The notes beneath the pieces are model-generated. The model made no database searches. It saw only the letters and a list, made by a program, of their open reading frames with translations, and was not told the origin of the DNA. 64,000 bases of DNA from positions 2,108,001 to 2,172,000 of the forward strand of contig NZ_CP116805.1 of NCBI RefSeq assembly GCF_028463845.1, read 5' to 3'. The position numbers and the translations under genes were made by a program. The DNA is from Gimibacter soli. Its GTDB lineage: Bacteria > Pseudomonadota > Alphaproteobacteria > Sphingomonadales > Kordiimonadaceae. Positions 29,828-39,320 of this stretch are shown piece by piece. The stretch's first letter is position 1; each line of letters starts with the position of its first letter.

Positions 29828-30958
29828 ATGGCAGAGGCAGCAACCAGCCCGATTTTCGAGGATGACCCGCGTTTCACCCGTGATCTGGTGGGGCATGAGG
29901 CAGCAGAGCGGACGTTTCTGGACGCCTATCTGGGCGGACGCCTGCATCATGCATGGCTGATCACCGGCCCCAAGGGTGTGGGCAAGGCCACGCTTGCCTG
30001 GCGGATTGCCAAGTTCCTGTGCGCTGAAGACGCAGCCGAGGAAGCCGACGCTGGCGGCCTGTTTGGTGATGCTTTGCCGAAAGAGCCACCCCAAAGCCTC
30101 GCGACTGACCCTGAGAATGCTGTGATCCAGCGTATTCTTTCTGGCGGCCACGGCGGCATCCGGGTGATCGAGCGCACGGTCAACGAAAAGACCGGCAAGA
30201 TGCGCACGGAAATCCCCATCGATGACGTGCGCGGGCTGACGAGCTTCTTCCAGCAGACAAGCGCTGAAGGTGGCTGGCGGATCGCCGTTATCGATGCGGT
30301 GGACGAGCTGAACACTGCGGCCTCGAACGCGCTTCTGAAGCTTCTGGAAGAACCGCCGCACAAATCCATCCTTCTTCTCGTCGCGCATGCGCCGGGCCGG
30401 CTGTTGCCGACCATCCGCAGTCGCTGCCGGACGCTGGCGCTGCGGCCACTTTCCGCTGGCGAGGTGGCAAATGTGCTTTCCACCCGCTGCCCGGACCTTG
30501 ATACCGCCAACCTGCAGGGGCTTGCCGCCCTTTCAGAAGGCGCACCGGGCAGGGCGATTGCTCTGCAGGCGCAAGGCGGCATGGTGCTTTATGAAACGCT
30601 TTCCGGCATGATGGCCGCGCTGCCGGACCTGACCATGACAGCGGTTCACGGCCTTGCCGATACGCTGGCCGCTGCCAAAAACGATGCCGATTACCGGCTT
30701 TTCGTTACCCTGACGACCGGCTGGCTGGAGCGGCTGGTGCGTTTCGCGGCCTCCGGCATGGTCGGGCCCGAAGTGGTGCCCGGCGAAACCGCCGCGATGC
30801 AGCGTCTTGGCACGCTTGCGGGGGTTGATCGCTGGCTCGCGCTGTGGGAAAAGGTGGGCCAGCAGTTTGCCCGCGCCGATGCGGTCAATCTGGACCGCAA
30901 GCAGGTCATCCTTTCCTTCTTCACCTCGGCGATGGCCGTGGCACGCGGGCAGGGTTGA
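29828..30958 (+). CDS. holB: DNA polymerase III subunit delta'
   Basis: The 376-residue protein is the clamp-loader delta' subunit. It has a degenerate P-loop ITGPKGVGKATLAWRIAKFL, IDDVRGLTSFFQQTSAEGGWRIAVIDAVDELN, then NALLKLLEEPP and the SRC motif in TIRSRCRTL. The start is the ATG at 29828, two bases past the tmk stop. It loads the beta clamp with the other clamp-loader subunits. Confidence 0.93.
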   Translation: MAEAATSPIFEDDPRFTRDLVGHEAAERTFLDAYLGGRLHHAWLITGPKGVGKATLAWRIAKFLCAEDAAEEADAGGLFGDALPKEPPQSLATDPENAVIQRILSGGHGGIRVIERTVNEKTGKMRTEIPIDDVRGLTSFFQQTSAEGGWRIAVIDAVDELNTAASNALLKLLEEPPHKSILLLVAHAPGRLLPTIRSRCRTLALRPLSAGEVANVLSTRCPDLDTANLQGLAALSEGAPGRAIALQAQGGMVLYETLSGMMAALPDLTMTAVHGLADTLAAAKNDADYRLFVTLTTGWLERLVRFAASGMVGPEVVPGETAAMQRLGTLAGVDRWLALWEKVGQQFARADAVNLDRKQVILSFFTSAMAVARGQG

Positions 30959-30995
30959 TCGCTCGTTTTTTCAGTCCCTATCCCGTGAGAATGCC

Positions 30996-32549
30996 ATGAC
31001 CGACCGGCCGTCCTATTACATCACGACGCCCATCTATTATGTGAACGATGTACCGCACATCGGCCACGCCTATACGACGCTTGCCTGCGATGTGCTGGCG
31101 CGTTTCAAGCGGCTGGCTGGTTTCGACGTGATGTTCCTGACCGGCACGGACGAACACGGCCAGAAAGTGGAAAAGTCCGCCGAGAAAGCCGGCGTCGACC
31201 CGCAGGCCTTCTGCGACCGCGTCTCCGAACGCTTCCGCGATCTTGCGAGCGCGATGAATTATTCGAACGACCAATTCATCCGCACCACCGAAGACCGGCA
31301 CAAGAAAGCTGTTCAACATCTTTGGAAGGAACTCGTCGCAAAGGGTTATATTTACGAAGATAAATACGCTGGCTGGTACTCGGTTCGCGATGAAGCTTTC
31401 TACGGTGAAGGCGAGCTCATCGATGGTCCGGACGGTGGCAAGGTGGCCCCGACCGGCGCACCGGTTGAGTGGGTCGAGGAGCCAAGCTTCTTCTTCAAAC
31501 TTTCGGCGTTCGAGGACAAGCTTCTGGCGCTTTACGACAGCCAGGAAGATTTCGTGCTGCCGAAATCGCGCCTCAACGAGGTACGCAGCTTCGTCAAAGG
31601 CGGCCTTGAGGATCTGTCAATCAGCCGCACCACCTTCAGCTGGGGTGTGCCGGTGCCCGATGTGCCGGGACATATCATGTATGTCTGGATCGATGCGCTG
31701 ACCAACTATCTGACCGCCATCGGTTATCCGGATACGAATAGCGAGACCTACAAGAAATATTGGCCGGCGAATGTGCATATGGTTGGCAAGGATATCCTGC
31801 GCTTCCACGCCGTTTACTGGCCGGCCTTCCTGATGGCGGCTGACCTGCCGGTGCCACAGCGTGTGTTCGCCCATGGCTGGTGGACGAACGAAGGCCAGAA
31901 GATTTCGAAATCGCTTGGCAACGTGATCGACCCCTTCGCGCTCATTGAAAGCCATGGTCTTGATCCGGTTCGTTTCTTCCTGCTGCGCGAAGTCCCGTTT
32001 GGCAACGACGGCGATTTCTCGGAGCGTGCCTTCCTGATCCGCTGCAACGCCGATCTTTCGAACAATTTCGGCAATCTGGCGCAGCGTTCGCTGTCGATGA
32101 TTTTCAAAAACTGCGATGGTGTTGTGCCAACGCCCGGCGCCTTCTCGGATGCCGACAAGGCAATCCTGAATGCCGTTGAGGGCCTCTTGCCTGTCGTGCG
32201 GGGCCATATGGACCGTCAGGCCTTCAACCTGGCGCTCGATGCCATCTGGGGCGTGGTTGGTGAAGCCAACGTCTATATCGCCAACGAAGCGCCCTGGACG
32301 CTGAAGAAAACCGACCCCGAGCGTATGGCAACGGTTCTTTATGTAACGGCTGAGTGCGTGCGCCAGCTGGCCATCCTCATCCAGCCCTTCATGCCGATGG
32401 CGATGGAAAAGATGCTGGACCAGATGGCGGTGGAAGGGCGCGGGTTTGATACCCTTGGCGAGGCTGGCCGCCTGAAGCCCGGCGCGGCGATTGCCCAGCC
32501 GCAAGGCGTGTTCCCGCGCTTTGAAGTGCCGGCCGAGGGTGCTGCCTGA
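30996..32549 (+). CDS. metG: Methionyl-tRNA synthetase
   Basis: The 517-residue protein is a short-form MetRS. The class I HIGH motif is in VPHIGHAYTTL and the KMSKS loop is present as KISKSLGN. FLTGTDEHGQKVEKSA and the anticodon-binding helices (EAPWTLKK) match the family. The C-terminal tRNA-binding domain of long forms is absent. The start at 30996 is the normal N terminus (MTDRPSYYITTPIYYVND). The stop shares bases with tatD (TGATG). Confidence 0.96.
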   Translation: MTDRPSYYITTPIYYVNDVPHIGHAYTTLACDVLARFKRLAGFDVMFLTGTDEHGQKVEKSAEKAGVDPQAFCDRVSERFRDLASAMNYSNDQFIRTTEDRHKKAVQHLWKELVAKGYIYEDKYAGWYSVRDEAFYGEGELIDGPDGGKVAPTGAPVEWVEEPSFFFKLSAFEDKLLALYDSQEDFVLPKSRLNEVRSFVKGGLEDLSISRTTFSWGVPVPDVPGHIMYVWIDALTNYLTAIGYPDTNSETYKKYWPANVHMVGKDILRFHAVYWPAFLMAADLPVPQRVFAHGWWTNEGQKISKSLGNVIDPFALIESHGLDPVRFFLLREVPFGNDGDFSERAFLIRCNADLSNNFGNLAQRSLSMIFKNCDGVVPTPGAFSDADKAILNAVEGLLPVVRGHMDRQAFNLALDAIWGVVGEANVYIANEAPWTLKKTDPERMATVLYVTAECVRQLAILIQPFMPMAMEKMLDQMAVEGRGFDTLGEAGRLKPGAAIAQPQGVFPRFEVPAEGAA

Positions 32550-33364
32550 TGGCCGACGGGTTCGGATATCTGGTCGATAGCCACTGTCACCTGAATTACA
32601 AGGGCCTCAAGGAAGACGAGGGCGCGGTGATCGGTCGTGCCCGCGAGGCCGGCGTCGGCACCATGCTGACGATCAACACCAAACTCCGTGAGTTTGACGA
32701 GTGCCTGCGCATCGCCGAAGCCAATGGCGACATATATGCCAGCGTGGGCATCCACCCGCATGAGGCCGAGAATGAGCCCAATGTGGCACTGGGGGAGCTC
32801 ACGAAGCGTGCAGCGCACCCTAAGGTCGTCGGTATCGGTGAAACCGGCCTCGACTATTATTACGACAATGCCCCGCGCGATCTGCAGCAGGCGAATTTCC
32901 GCACCCATATCCGGGCCGCGCGCGAAACCGGTCTGCCGGTGATCATCCATACCCGCGATGCGGATGAAGACTGCGTGGCGATCCTCAAAGAAGAAATCGC
33001 CGATGGCGGCAGCTTTAAGGGGCTCATCCATTGCTTCACGGCTAGCCAGTGGCTGGCGGATGAAGTGCTGGCGATGGGGCTTTCGATCTCGATCTCCGGC
33101 ATCGTGACCTTCAAAAGTGCGAAGGACCTGCAGGCCACCGTGAGGGCCCTGCCGATGGACCGGCTGCTCGTTGAAACCGACGCGCCCTTCCTGGCGCCCG
33201 TGCCGCACCGGGGCAAGGTGTGCGAACCCGCCTTTGTGGCCGATACGGCGCGCTTCGTGGCAGACCTTAAAGGTGTGAGCTTCGAGGAACTTCAGGAAGT
33301 CACGACGGCCAACTTCTTCAATCTGTTTGACAAGGCGAAGCCGCCGGTGCGGGCAGGGGCATAA
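32549..33364 (+). CDS. TatD-family metal-dependent hydrolase
   Basis: The 271-residue TIM-barrel protein has the TatD metal ligands in LVDSHCHLNY, VGIGETGLDYYYD, VIIHTRDADED, LIHCFTAS and VETDAPFLAP. Members are deoxyribonucleases or exonucleases; this one corresponds to the YcfH-like neighbour of metG/holB in many bacteria. It overlaps metG by one base. Confidence 0.93.
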   Translation: MADGFGYLVDSHCHLNYKGLKEDEGAVIGRAREAGVGTMLTINTKLREFDECLRIAEANGDIYASVGIHPHEAENEPNVALGELTKRAAHPKVVGIGETGLDYYYDNAPRDLQQANFRTHIRAARETGLPVIIHTRDADEDCVAILKEEIADGGSFKGLIHCFTASQWLADEVLAMGLSISISGIVTFKSAKDLQATVRALPMDRLLVETDAPFLAPVPHRGKVCEPAFVADTARFVADLKGVSFEELQEVTTANFFNLFDKAKPPVRAGA

Positions 33365-33368
33365 GGCC

Positions 33369-34121
33369 ATGAAGCTGACGATCCTTGGCTGTGGTACGTC
33401 GGGCGGGGTTCCGCGCCTGCCGGAATATTGGGGCAAGTGCGATCCGAGCGAGCCAAGAAATCGCCGTCGCCGGTCGAGCATCCTCATTGAGGAGGCTGGC
33501 ACCACGCTTCTAGTCGACACCACGCCGGACCTGCGCCAGCAGATGCTGGATGCGGGCGTGCATAAGCTGGACGCGGTTTTCTATACCCACGATCATGCCG
33601 ATCATACCCACGGCATCGATGACCTGCGCGGCTTTTTTCAGGCGACGCGCGAAAAGGTGCCGGTTTACGGCGATGCCTTCACGCTTGAGGTGCTGAAAGC
33701 CAGGTTCGATTACATCTTCCGCCAGAAGGGCGACTACCCGGCCATTGCGAAGGCGCATGTGATGAACGGCCCCGTCAAGGTTGGTCCCATCACCATGATC
33801 CCGTTCGAGCAAGGCCATGGTGATGGCATTTCCTACGGTTTCCGCTTCGGCGACATGGCCTATTCGACGGACCTGAATGTGATGCCGGAAAGCGCCTTTG
33901 AAGCCCTTGAAGGCGTGAAGGTGTGGGTGGTGGATGCGCTGCGGCCCGAACCGCACCCGACGCACACGCACCTTGCCCAGACGCTGGAATGGATCGAGCG
34001 CGTGAAGCCAGCCCGCGCTATCCTCACCCATATGACATGGGACATGGACTATCAGACGCTGAAAGCCTCGCTCCCGGCCGGCATTGAACCTGCCTATGAT
34101 GGCATGGTGATCGAGCTTTGA
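33369..34121 (+). CDS. Metallo-beta-lactamase-fold hydrolase (PhnP-like)
   Basis: The 250-residue protein has the metallo-beta-lactamase HxHxDH motif in YTHDHADHTHGIDD plus downstream histidines (EQGHGDGISY and ILTHMTWD). The N-terminal LGCGTSGGVPRLP is typical of PhnP/cyclic phosphodiesterase-like members found next to tatD. The start at 33369 follows the tatD stop by 4 bp. It is likely a phosphodiesterase; no phn genes are near. Confidence 0.9.
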   Translation: MKLTILGCGTSGGVPRLPEYWGKCDPSEPRNRRRRSSILIEEAGTTLLVDTTPDLRQQMLDAGVHKLDAVFYTHDHADHTHGIDDLRGFFQATREKVPVYGDAFTLEVLKARFDYIFRQKGDYPAIAKAHVMNGPVKVGPITMIPFEQGHGDGISYGFRFGDMAYSTDLNVMPESAFEALEGVKVWVVDALRPEPHPTHTHLAQTLEWIERVKPARAILTHMTWDMDYQTLKASLPAGIEPAYDGMVIEL

Positions 34122-34170
34122 CAGGCGCATTTGCCGCGCTAAGCTCGGCCCATACCGGAGAGGGAAGGGT

Positions 34171-34938
34171 ATGAGCAACAATCCCTGGCATCAGGTGCCG
34201 GAAAGCAACGGGCAGAACGGCCAGAATGGGCAAAACGGGCAGGGCGGCGGGCAAGACCCCCGCGAGCCACGTGGCCGTTTCGGGCTTTTTATCGCCTTCC
34301 TCATCGGCCTCGCACTTCTCATGTTCGTGCTCTATCAGCTCCGGCCCGATGTCGGGCTTGGGCGGCCTGAGGTGTGGCGCTCGCTCCTGATTGTCGTTTT
34401 CGTCGGCGGCTCGGCGATATACTGGAGCAGGGCACGACTTTCCGACCTGATGCGTGCCGCCGGGCTTTGGGTTCTGATCATCGCCGGGATCGGCGCCTTC
34501 TATATGATGGGTAACGATGTTTCGGACCGGATCATGAGCGAACTAGACCCGAGCGGTGTGCGCGGCACATCCGAAGGCCTGATGGTGCGCCGTGCGGCTG
34601 ACGGCCATTTCTGGCTGCGGACGGAACTGAACGGATCGCCGATCCTGATGATGGTGGACACGGGCGCCAGCCACATTGTGCTGAGCCGCGAGGACGCAAA
34701 ACGCGCCGGGATCAATCTCGCGAGCCTTGAATTCACCAGCATCGCCGAAACCGCCAATGGCCGGGTGCGCTTCGCTTTTGCGGGCGGCAACCAGATGGCG
34801 CTGGGCGATGTTGTTTTCGATGATGTCACCGTCACGGTGAATGGTGGCGAGCTGCCGGGTTCACTGTTTGGCATGGCGGGCCTGCGGCGTTTTGGCAGCT
34901 TTGAAATCGCCGGGGATACGCTTATCCTGAAGCCATGA
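34171..34938 (+). CDS. Membrane-anchored retropepsin-like aspartic protease (TIGR02281 type)
   Basis: The 255-residue protein has a Gly/Asn/Gln-rich N terminus with repeated NGQ units (about residues 11-27), two or three membrane helices (about 38-115) and a periplasmic clan AA aspartic protease domain. The catalytic motif is MVDTGASHIVLS. It is a single-domain protease and should act as a dimer. The target is unknown. Confidence 0.85.
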   Translation: MSNNPWHQVPESNGQNGQNGQNGQGGGQDPREPRGRFGLFIAFLIGLALLMFVLYQLRPDVGLGRPEVWRSLLIVVFVGGSAIYWSRARLSDLMRAAGLWVLIIAGIGAFYMMGNDVSDRIMSELDPSGVRGTSEGLMVRRAADGHFWLRTELNGSPILMMVDTGASHIVLSREDAKRAGINLASLEFTSIAETANGRVRFAFAGGNQMALGDVVFDDVTVTVNGGELPGSLFGMAGLRRFGSFEIAGDTLILKP

Positions 34939-34962
34939 TGCATCAATCGGGGAGGCTTCGTG

Positions 34963-35550
34963 ATGAGCCGCAAAATCCTGATCCTGCAAGGCCATCCGGA
35001 CGGGCGCGGCGGCCATTTCTGCCATGCCCTTGCCAATGCCTACGCCGAAGGCGCGGTGAAGGCAGGGCACGCGGTGGGCACAATCGATGTTGCCAGCATC
35101 GAAGGCCTGACCTTCATGACCGACCCGGCCGATTTCGCAAAGCCGGCGCCAGCACCCATCGCAGCAGCGCAGGATGCTGTGATGGAATGCGATCATATGG
35201 TGATCATATTTCCTTTATGGCTTGGTATGTTGCCGGCCACTCTTAAAGCGTTTTTGGAGCAATTGAGCCGCTCTGAATTTGTGCTAGGCGCCAATGACAA
35301 GGGCGGCTGGCCGGCGCAGAAGCTGAAGGGCAGGTCAGCCCATGTGATTGTCACCATGGGCATGCCGGGCTTTGCCTTCCGGCTGTTTTTTCGCGCCCAC
35401 GGCGTGAAGGCGCTCGAGACCGCGTTTCTCAGGATTAGTGGTGTGAAGCCCGTGAAAAACACCTATATCGGTGGTGTTGAAGCCATGGGCGACAAGGGCC
35501 GCAAAGGCTGGCTGGAACGGATCAGGAACGTGGCTGCAAGTTTGCGCTAA
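34963..35550 (+). CDS. NAD(P)H-dependent flavin oxidoreductase, flavodoxin-like fold
   Basis: The ~195-residue protein has the flavodoxin-fold pattern of the KefF/MdaB/NQO family. It has ILILQGHPDGRGGHFCHALANAY at the N terminus and FPLWLGMLPATLKAFLEQ for FMN/FAD contact. The ATG at 34963 has a GGGGAGG site 7 bp upstream, better placed than the GTG at 34960. The 3' end overlaps the convergent YaiI-like gene by 29 bp. Confidence 0.87.
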   Translation: MSRKILILQGHPDGRGGHFCHALANAYAEGAVKAGHAVGTIDVASIEGLTFMTDPADFAKPAPAPIAAAQDAVMECDHMVIIFPLWLGMLPATLKAFLEQLSRSEFVLGANDKGGWPAQKLKGRSAHVIVTMGMPGFAFRLFFRAHGVKALETAFLRISGVKPVKNTYIGGVEAMGDKGRKGWLERIRNVAASLR

Positions 35551-36046
35551 CCAACCGTTTTCGCAACTGAATCAGTGTTTCAAGGCCAACCTTGAAATCC
35601 GACCGCTGACGGTTTGAAAAAGGCTTGTTCATGCCCGAAATCTCGCCCATGGCGCGGAGCTGGCTGTTCAGCTCCCGCATCGCAACCGCCGAGGCGATAT
35701 TCTGCGCCGTGAACGGCCGACCGTCCGGCCCGATGGCAGCACCACCGGCTTTCAGCACGCGCTCGGCCAGCAGAATATCGGCGGTGACGACAATCGAGGC
35801 AGTGCTTGTCCGGTCGGCGATCCAGTTGTCGGCTTCATCGAAACCGTCGCCAACAACGATCTTGTGGACATTGGCGCCGACATCGAGCCGCAGCCACTGG
35901 TTGGACACCAGAAACACCGCCATTCCATGCCGCGCGCCGATCACCAGGATTTCCGATTTCACCGGGCAGGCGTCCGCATCGACAATCAGATGAACCGTTG
36001 CAGGATCAGGGAGCGCGGGCGGAGGATTTTCGCTAACATCGTTCAT
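35522..36046 (-). CDS. YaiI/YqxD family protein (DUF188)
   Basis: The 174-residue protein belongs to the YaiI/YqxD family, with the signature VDADACPVKSEILVIGARHG and later IVVTADILLAERVLKAGG, a PIN-like nuclease fold. The biochemical role is not established. The gene is the last one that looks like core chromosome before the accessory region begins. Its 3' end overlaps the flavin oxidoreductase gene. Confidence 0.88.
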   Translation of the reverse strand: MNDVSENPPPALPDPATVHLIVDADACPVKSEILVIGARHGMAVFLVSNQWLRLDVGANVHKIVVGDGFDEADNWIADRTSTASIVVTADILLAERVLKAGGAAIGPDGRPFTAQNIASAVAMRELNSQLRAMGEISGMNKPFSNRQRSDFKVGLETLIQLRKRLVSANLQPRS

Positions 36047-36202
36047 ATGGGCGTTTTAGTCGCATCGCAGCCAAATGGCCATAGAGATATGCATCTATTG
36101 TTGCCCATAATATAAATTATGCGTTATTTATACGAGGAACCCCCGGCTAGTCCCAATGATGTAGAATTACGGTGAGCCCGGGTGTGCGGTGACTTAGAAA
36201 TT

Positions 36203-36215
36203 GTCACTGAGTGAC
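36203..36215. repeat. 13-bp palindrome in the core/accessory junction
   Basis: GTCACT-G-AGTGAC is a perfect dyad inside the 282-bp gap 36,047-36,328. More GTGAC copies stand at about 36,190 and 36,280. Otherwise this gap shows only AT-rich sequence; it is downstream of the SIR2 operon and upstream of the YaiI-like gene. Confidence 0.4.
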
Positions 36216-36328
36216 TTTGGTTGTGTCATCTTGCGTGAGCGAGCAATTTTCGCAAAGTTCGAACGCATTTCGTAAGTGACGAATCTTTCCAAAAATTGCG
36301 AGTGGGTCCTTGTCATGAATTTTGCGGC

Positions 36329-37114
36329 CTATCGAAATTGGCTGTCTGGAACCCCTGGGGCTCTGCGGATATACCTAATGCCCTCTCGCTCGAAGACAAT
36401 GTCTCGTATAGGGTCCAACCGATTGTCCCAAAATTCCGGGTTTAATTGATCGCGCATCATAGCCGTCATCGCATCACCGTAACGATCCATAAGCTTTTCC
36501 CTAAAAGCCACTTCATGCGTCCATTTGTTTGATCCAATTTCTTGCCGAGCTAAACAATCTGCCTGAAAATGGACAACGATGCCTAAACCGCCCTGATGGC
36601 AAGAAGGCGTAATACAAAACGCGTAATCTATCTGAGAGCTATCGCGTCGAACGCGATCAATAATAAGTTTGCAAAAATTCTCGTGTGTCAGATAGCTGTA
36701 GCCATTGTTAACAACGATGAGAATCCCAGCATGACGTACTGCATTCAAATCTGCTCTGGTGTCTTTTATTTGCGCTGAAGCCTTTTTGAGCGGACCTTGA
36801 AGCGGCTTTGATATGATCTCTTCGATAGCTTCACGGAATGAAACGTCTACGCTATCAAGGTCAATATCGATCTCCGTCTTACCATCACTGCTGCGATCGA
36901 AAATTTTTGCTACTTTGTCTTGACGTCCTGGCTCCAGAATGCCCTCTTTCTCGATTAGTTTAAGCTCAAGAACGGCGTTGGGCCCAATATAGTCGGCGTT
37001 CTTTCTTCCTGCCTTTAGATGCATGAGCTCTTCGTATCGGTGCCACCCTAGATCCTTAATAATGCCGTCGATGAAACTTTCCGTCACCCTTGGCACAGGA
37101 AATAATGGTTCCAT
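36329..37114 (-). CDS. Unknown protein with PD-(D/E)XK-like motif, last gene of SIR2-HerA operon
   Basis: The 261-residue soluble protein has no close family I can name. Residues 41-52 read D-x8-ELK, set in a predicted strand-turn-strand (NADYIGPNAVLELKLI) as in PD-(D/E)XK nucleases. A later Cys/His pair (ITPSCHQGG) may be structural. GGGGAGG precedes the ATG at 37114. It is the fourth gene behind the SIR2, HerA and KTSC genes and probably co-transcribed. A nuclease role in the defence operon is inference; it could also be an unrelated cargo protein. Confidence 0.65.
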   Translation of the reverse strand: MEPLFPVPRVTESFIDGIIKDLGWHRYEELMHLKAGRKNADYIGPNAVLELKLIEKEGILEPGRQDKVAKIFDRSSDGKTEIDIDLDSVDVSFREAIEEIISKPLQGPLKKASAQIKDTRADLNAVRHAGILIVVNNGYSYLTHENFCKLIIDRVRRDSSQIDYAFCITPSCHQGGLGIVVHFQADCLARQEIGSNKWTHEVAFREKLMDRYGDAMTAMMRDQLNPEFWDNRLDPIRDIVFEREGIRYIRRAPGVPDSQFR

Positions 37115-37177
37115 GAGACCTCCCCTGCTTCTCTCAAGCAATATCAAACGGCTGCCTTAAGGTGGCTACTGGTATCT

Positions 37178-37396
37178 TCAAACTCTACTGTATCGATAAT
37201 AACCCTTCACAGATTGGTGCATAAAGGTTCCTTTGGAACCGGCATTTTTTAGGCCGTCCCAGATGTTACTTGGGACATCATAATATTGATATACCGCGCC
37301 AGACAGGAATGTTACCTCAAGTGTTGAGGTAACATCGTCATATCGCAGACTGGCGATATTTGACGAACTGAAGTCTGAATGAATTTCCCAGGCCAT
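37178..37396 (-). CDS. KTSC-domain small protein
   Basis: The 72-residue protein is a single KTSC domain. It has SSNIASLRYDDVTSTLEVTFLSGAVYQYYDVP followed by a helix and the closing GTFMHQSVKGYYRYSRV. KTSC domains occur alone or fused to other enzymes and are of unknown function. Here it lies 4 bp after the HerA-like gene and 63 bp before the next gene, in one operon. AGAGGAA precedes the start. Confidence 0.82.
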   Translation of the reverse strand: MAWEIHSDFSSSNIASLRYDDVTSTLEVTFLSGAVYQYYDVPSNIWDGLKNAGSKGTFMHQSVKGYYRYSRV

Positions 37397-37400
37397 AATA

Positions 37401-39320
37401 TTATTCCTCTCTGATTTTGGGACCTACGTTGGGATTCTGTCTTCTCCAAGCAGTTGTCAGCGATTGATAGCTCTTAGAGTCACGTCCCAGACGAATACCC
37501 CATCCGCCAGGAACCATAGAAATATCAGGGGGCAAATCGTCACAAACGATGGGGTCTAAACTGTCAGGTCTTCTATCGATAGGTGGCGCGATAATATTGG
37601 CACGCATAGGTAATCCAACCGCCTCCCCGACGATAATGGCTTCACCCGTCCGCAATATCGAAAGCATATTGGTTAGGCCATCGAGGTTATCGGAGAGCGT
37701 CCCTGTGACGTGTGATCTATCTGCTGCATTATTTAGGCGAAGCGCAAAAAACGTCCCGCACTGGGAGAGTATCGTGGGATTAATTTCAGACGGACGTTGA
37801 CTTACAACCATCGCGCCAATCCCATACTTCCTGCCTTCCTTTACAATTCGTTGGACGATTGAGGATGCAAGACCATTGTTGCTTTCATTGAGATAGTTGT
37901 GAGCCTCTTCCATGACGAGTAAAAGCGGTCGCTCCCGTCCGCCTTGTGAGAGATTACGTGCCCAGAACAGCCCGTCGTAGAATATCCGCAGAAGAATCCC
38001 AATGACGTCATTGGTTATGGAATGTGGCACCCCTGAAAGATCGAGAATGGTTATTGGTTTTTCTGAACCAATCCAATCCTCCATTAGGTCTGCGAGGTCG
38101 GCATCTGTTTTGCCACTTGAATCCACTGCCCATGGGCCTGGTTTGAGAAAAAAGTCAAATCTCGGGATCCGTAATTTTGCACCAAGGTTCTCAAGCTGAC
38201 CTCGAATGTTCAGAGGATTTGGGAGATAGTTGATTTTCTCAGGATCCCCGGTGAGGTTTTTAACCTTTTTGAAGACTGGTGCAATGCCGGCCATGGCGTC
38301 ACCCCGTAAAGCCGCACCCTCGGGATTGGTTTCGAAGGCCCAGTTCTCTGGCTCAGGCTTTTTATTGGTATCGGAATAATAGGTGCCAAACTCAGCGCAA
38401 TACAGCTCGTGCCAAAGCTCGTGCAAACTGAAAGGTACAGGTGTGTCGACATTCAAGGAATCCGGTGAGGCGCCTTCCTTGGGGTAAGCTTTTAATGCTT
38501 CTGATTTGTAATGAAGAATTTTTTCCAGAATTATGTTTCTTGCCTTCGATTCTGGCGAAATGTCCCCAAATGTAACTTTCAAGAGTTCGTCAAAGCTCAT
38601 AGCCCAATACGGCAGGTATAAGGGCTTTTCGTTGGCGTTCCTAGGATCAGGGGATATCCTATAAATGTTCGCACGATCACCTAATGCCTTGCCGTATTCA
38701 CCATGCAGGTCAATAACGACAATGCGGGCGGAGGGAAATCGCTCAACGTTGGAGAGCGCTGAGAGCAAAGACGCCACTGTAGTGGATTTACCTGAGCCGG
38801 TGGTTCCGACAACAGCAGAATGGCGTGTAACGAGTTTGTTTATATCAACCAATGCATCAATTGACTCTGCGCCAGCGATGTGGCCGACCTTGACAAGGTG
38901 ATTTTGTTTACCTTTTTGGCCATAAATCCCTGCGAGATCATTTTCGGATACTAAATGTACCTCGTCTTCGATGGTTGGGTATTGCGCGATCCCACGGTGA
39001 AAACTCCCGCCTTGATCTCCTTCTCCAACGAGCTGAATTCTGAGCCATCGATGCCCAAACGGTTCTTTTTCGAGCAATGCCTCGGGAACCGCGCCGGCGC
39101 CAACCTGCGTAACGATGCCAAACAGGCTTGTATACCCAATCGGAATTTTTACGAAACTACCAGGTTGACCTATGCGGTATGCCTGTCCGTCAACAAACGT
39201 CAGCCCAGAGAATTGGAAGTTGTTTAAGCGAACACTGACCGATGCCCCACTGACATCTTGCACAGTTCCAATCAATGTGGCCGAAGCGGAAGTTCTATTC
39301 TTCATGTTCGCCCCGCACAT
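37401..39320 (-). CDS. HerA-like hexameric ATPase (DUF87), SIR2 partner
   Basis: The 639-residue protein is a HerA/FtsK-superfamily ATPase. It has an N-terminal HAS-barrel (about 10-125), Walker A at 172-179 (GTTGSGKS), VIDLHGEYG at 203-211, Walker B LLLVMEEAH at 466-474 and sensor/arginine region VVSQRPSEINPTILSQ at 506-520. It starts inside the end of the SIR2 gene (26-bp overlap, or 11 bp if Met6 is used), so translation is coupled. In known SIR2-HerA systems the two proteins assemble into a large antiphage complex. Confidence 0.9.
   Translation of the reverse strand: MCGANMKNRTSASATLIGTVQDVSGASVSVRLNNFQFSGLTFVDGQAYRIGQPGSFVKIPIGYTSLFGIVTQVGAGAVPEALLEKEPFGHRWLRIQLVGEGDQGGSFHRGIAQYPTIEDEVHLVSENDLAGIYGQKGKQNHLVKVGHIAGAESIDALVDINKLVTRHSAVVGTTGSGKSTTVASLLSALSNVERFPSARIVVIDLHGEYGKALGDRANIYRISPDPRNANEKPLYLPYWAMSFDELLKVTFGDISPESKARNIILEKILHYKSEALKAYPKEGASPDSLNVDTPVPFSLHELWHELYCAEFGTYYSDTNKKPEPENWAFETNPEGAALRGDAMAGIAPVFKKVKNLTGDPEKINYLPNPLNIRGQLENLGAKLRIPRFDFFLKPGPWAVDSSGKTDADLADLMEDWIGSEKPITILDLSGVPHSITNDVIGILLRIFYDGLFWARNLSQGGRERPLLLVMEEAHNYLNESNNGLASSIVQRIVKEGRKYGIGAMVVSQRPSEINPTILSQCGTFFALRLNNAADRSHVTGTLSDNLDGLTNMLSILRTGEAIIVGEAVGLPMRANIIAPPIDRRPDSLDPIVCDDLPPDISMVPGGWGIRLGRDSKSYQSLTTAWRRQNPNVGPKIREE

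Noticed and set aside
36047-36328. Attachment site at the left edge of the accessory region
   Set aside because: Only a 13-bp palindrome and scattered GTGAC copies were found; no matching repeat on the right and no tRNA nearby.
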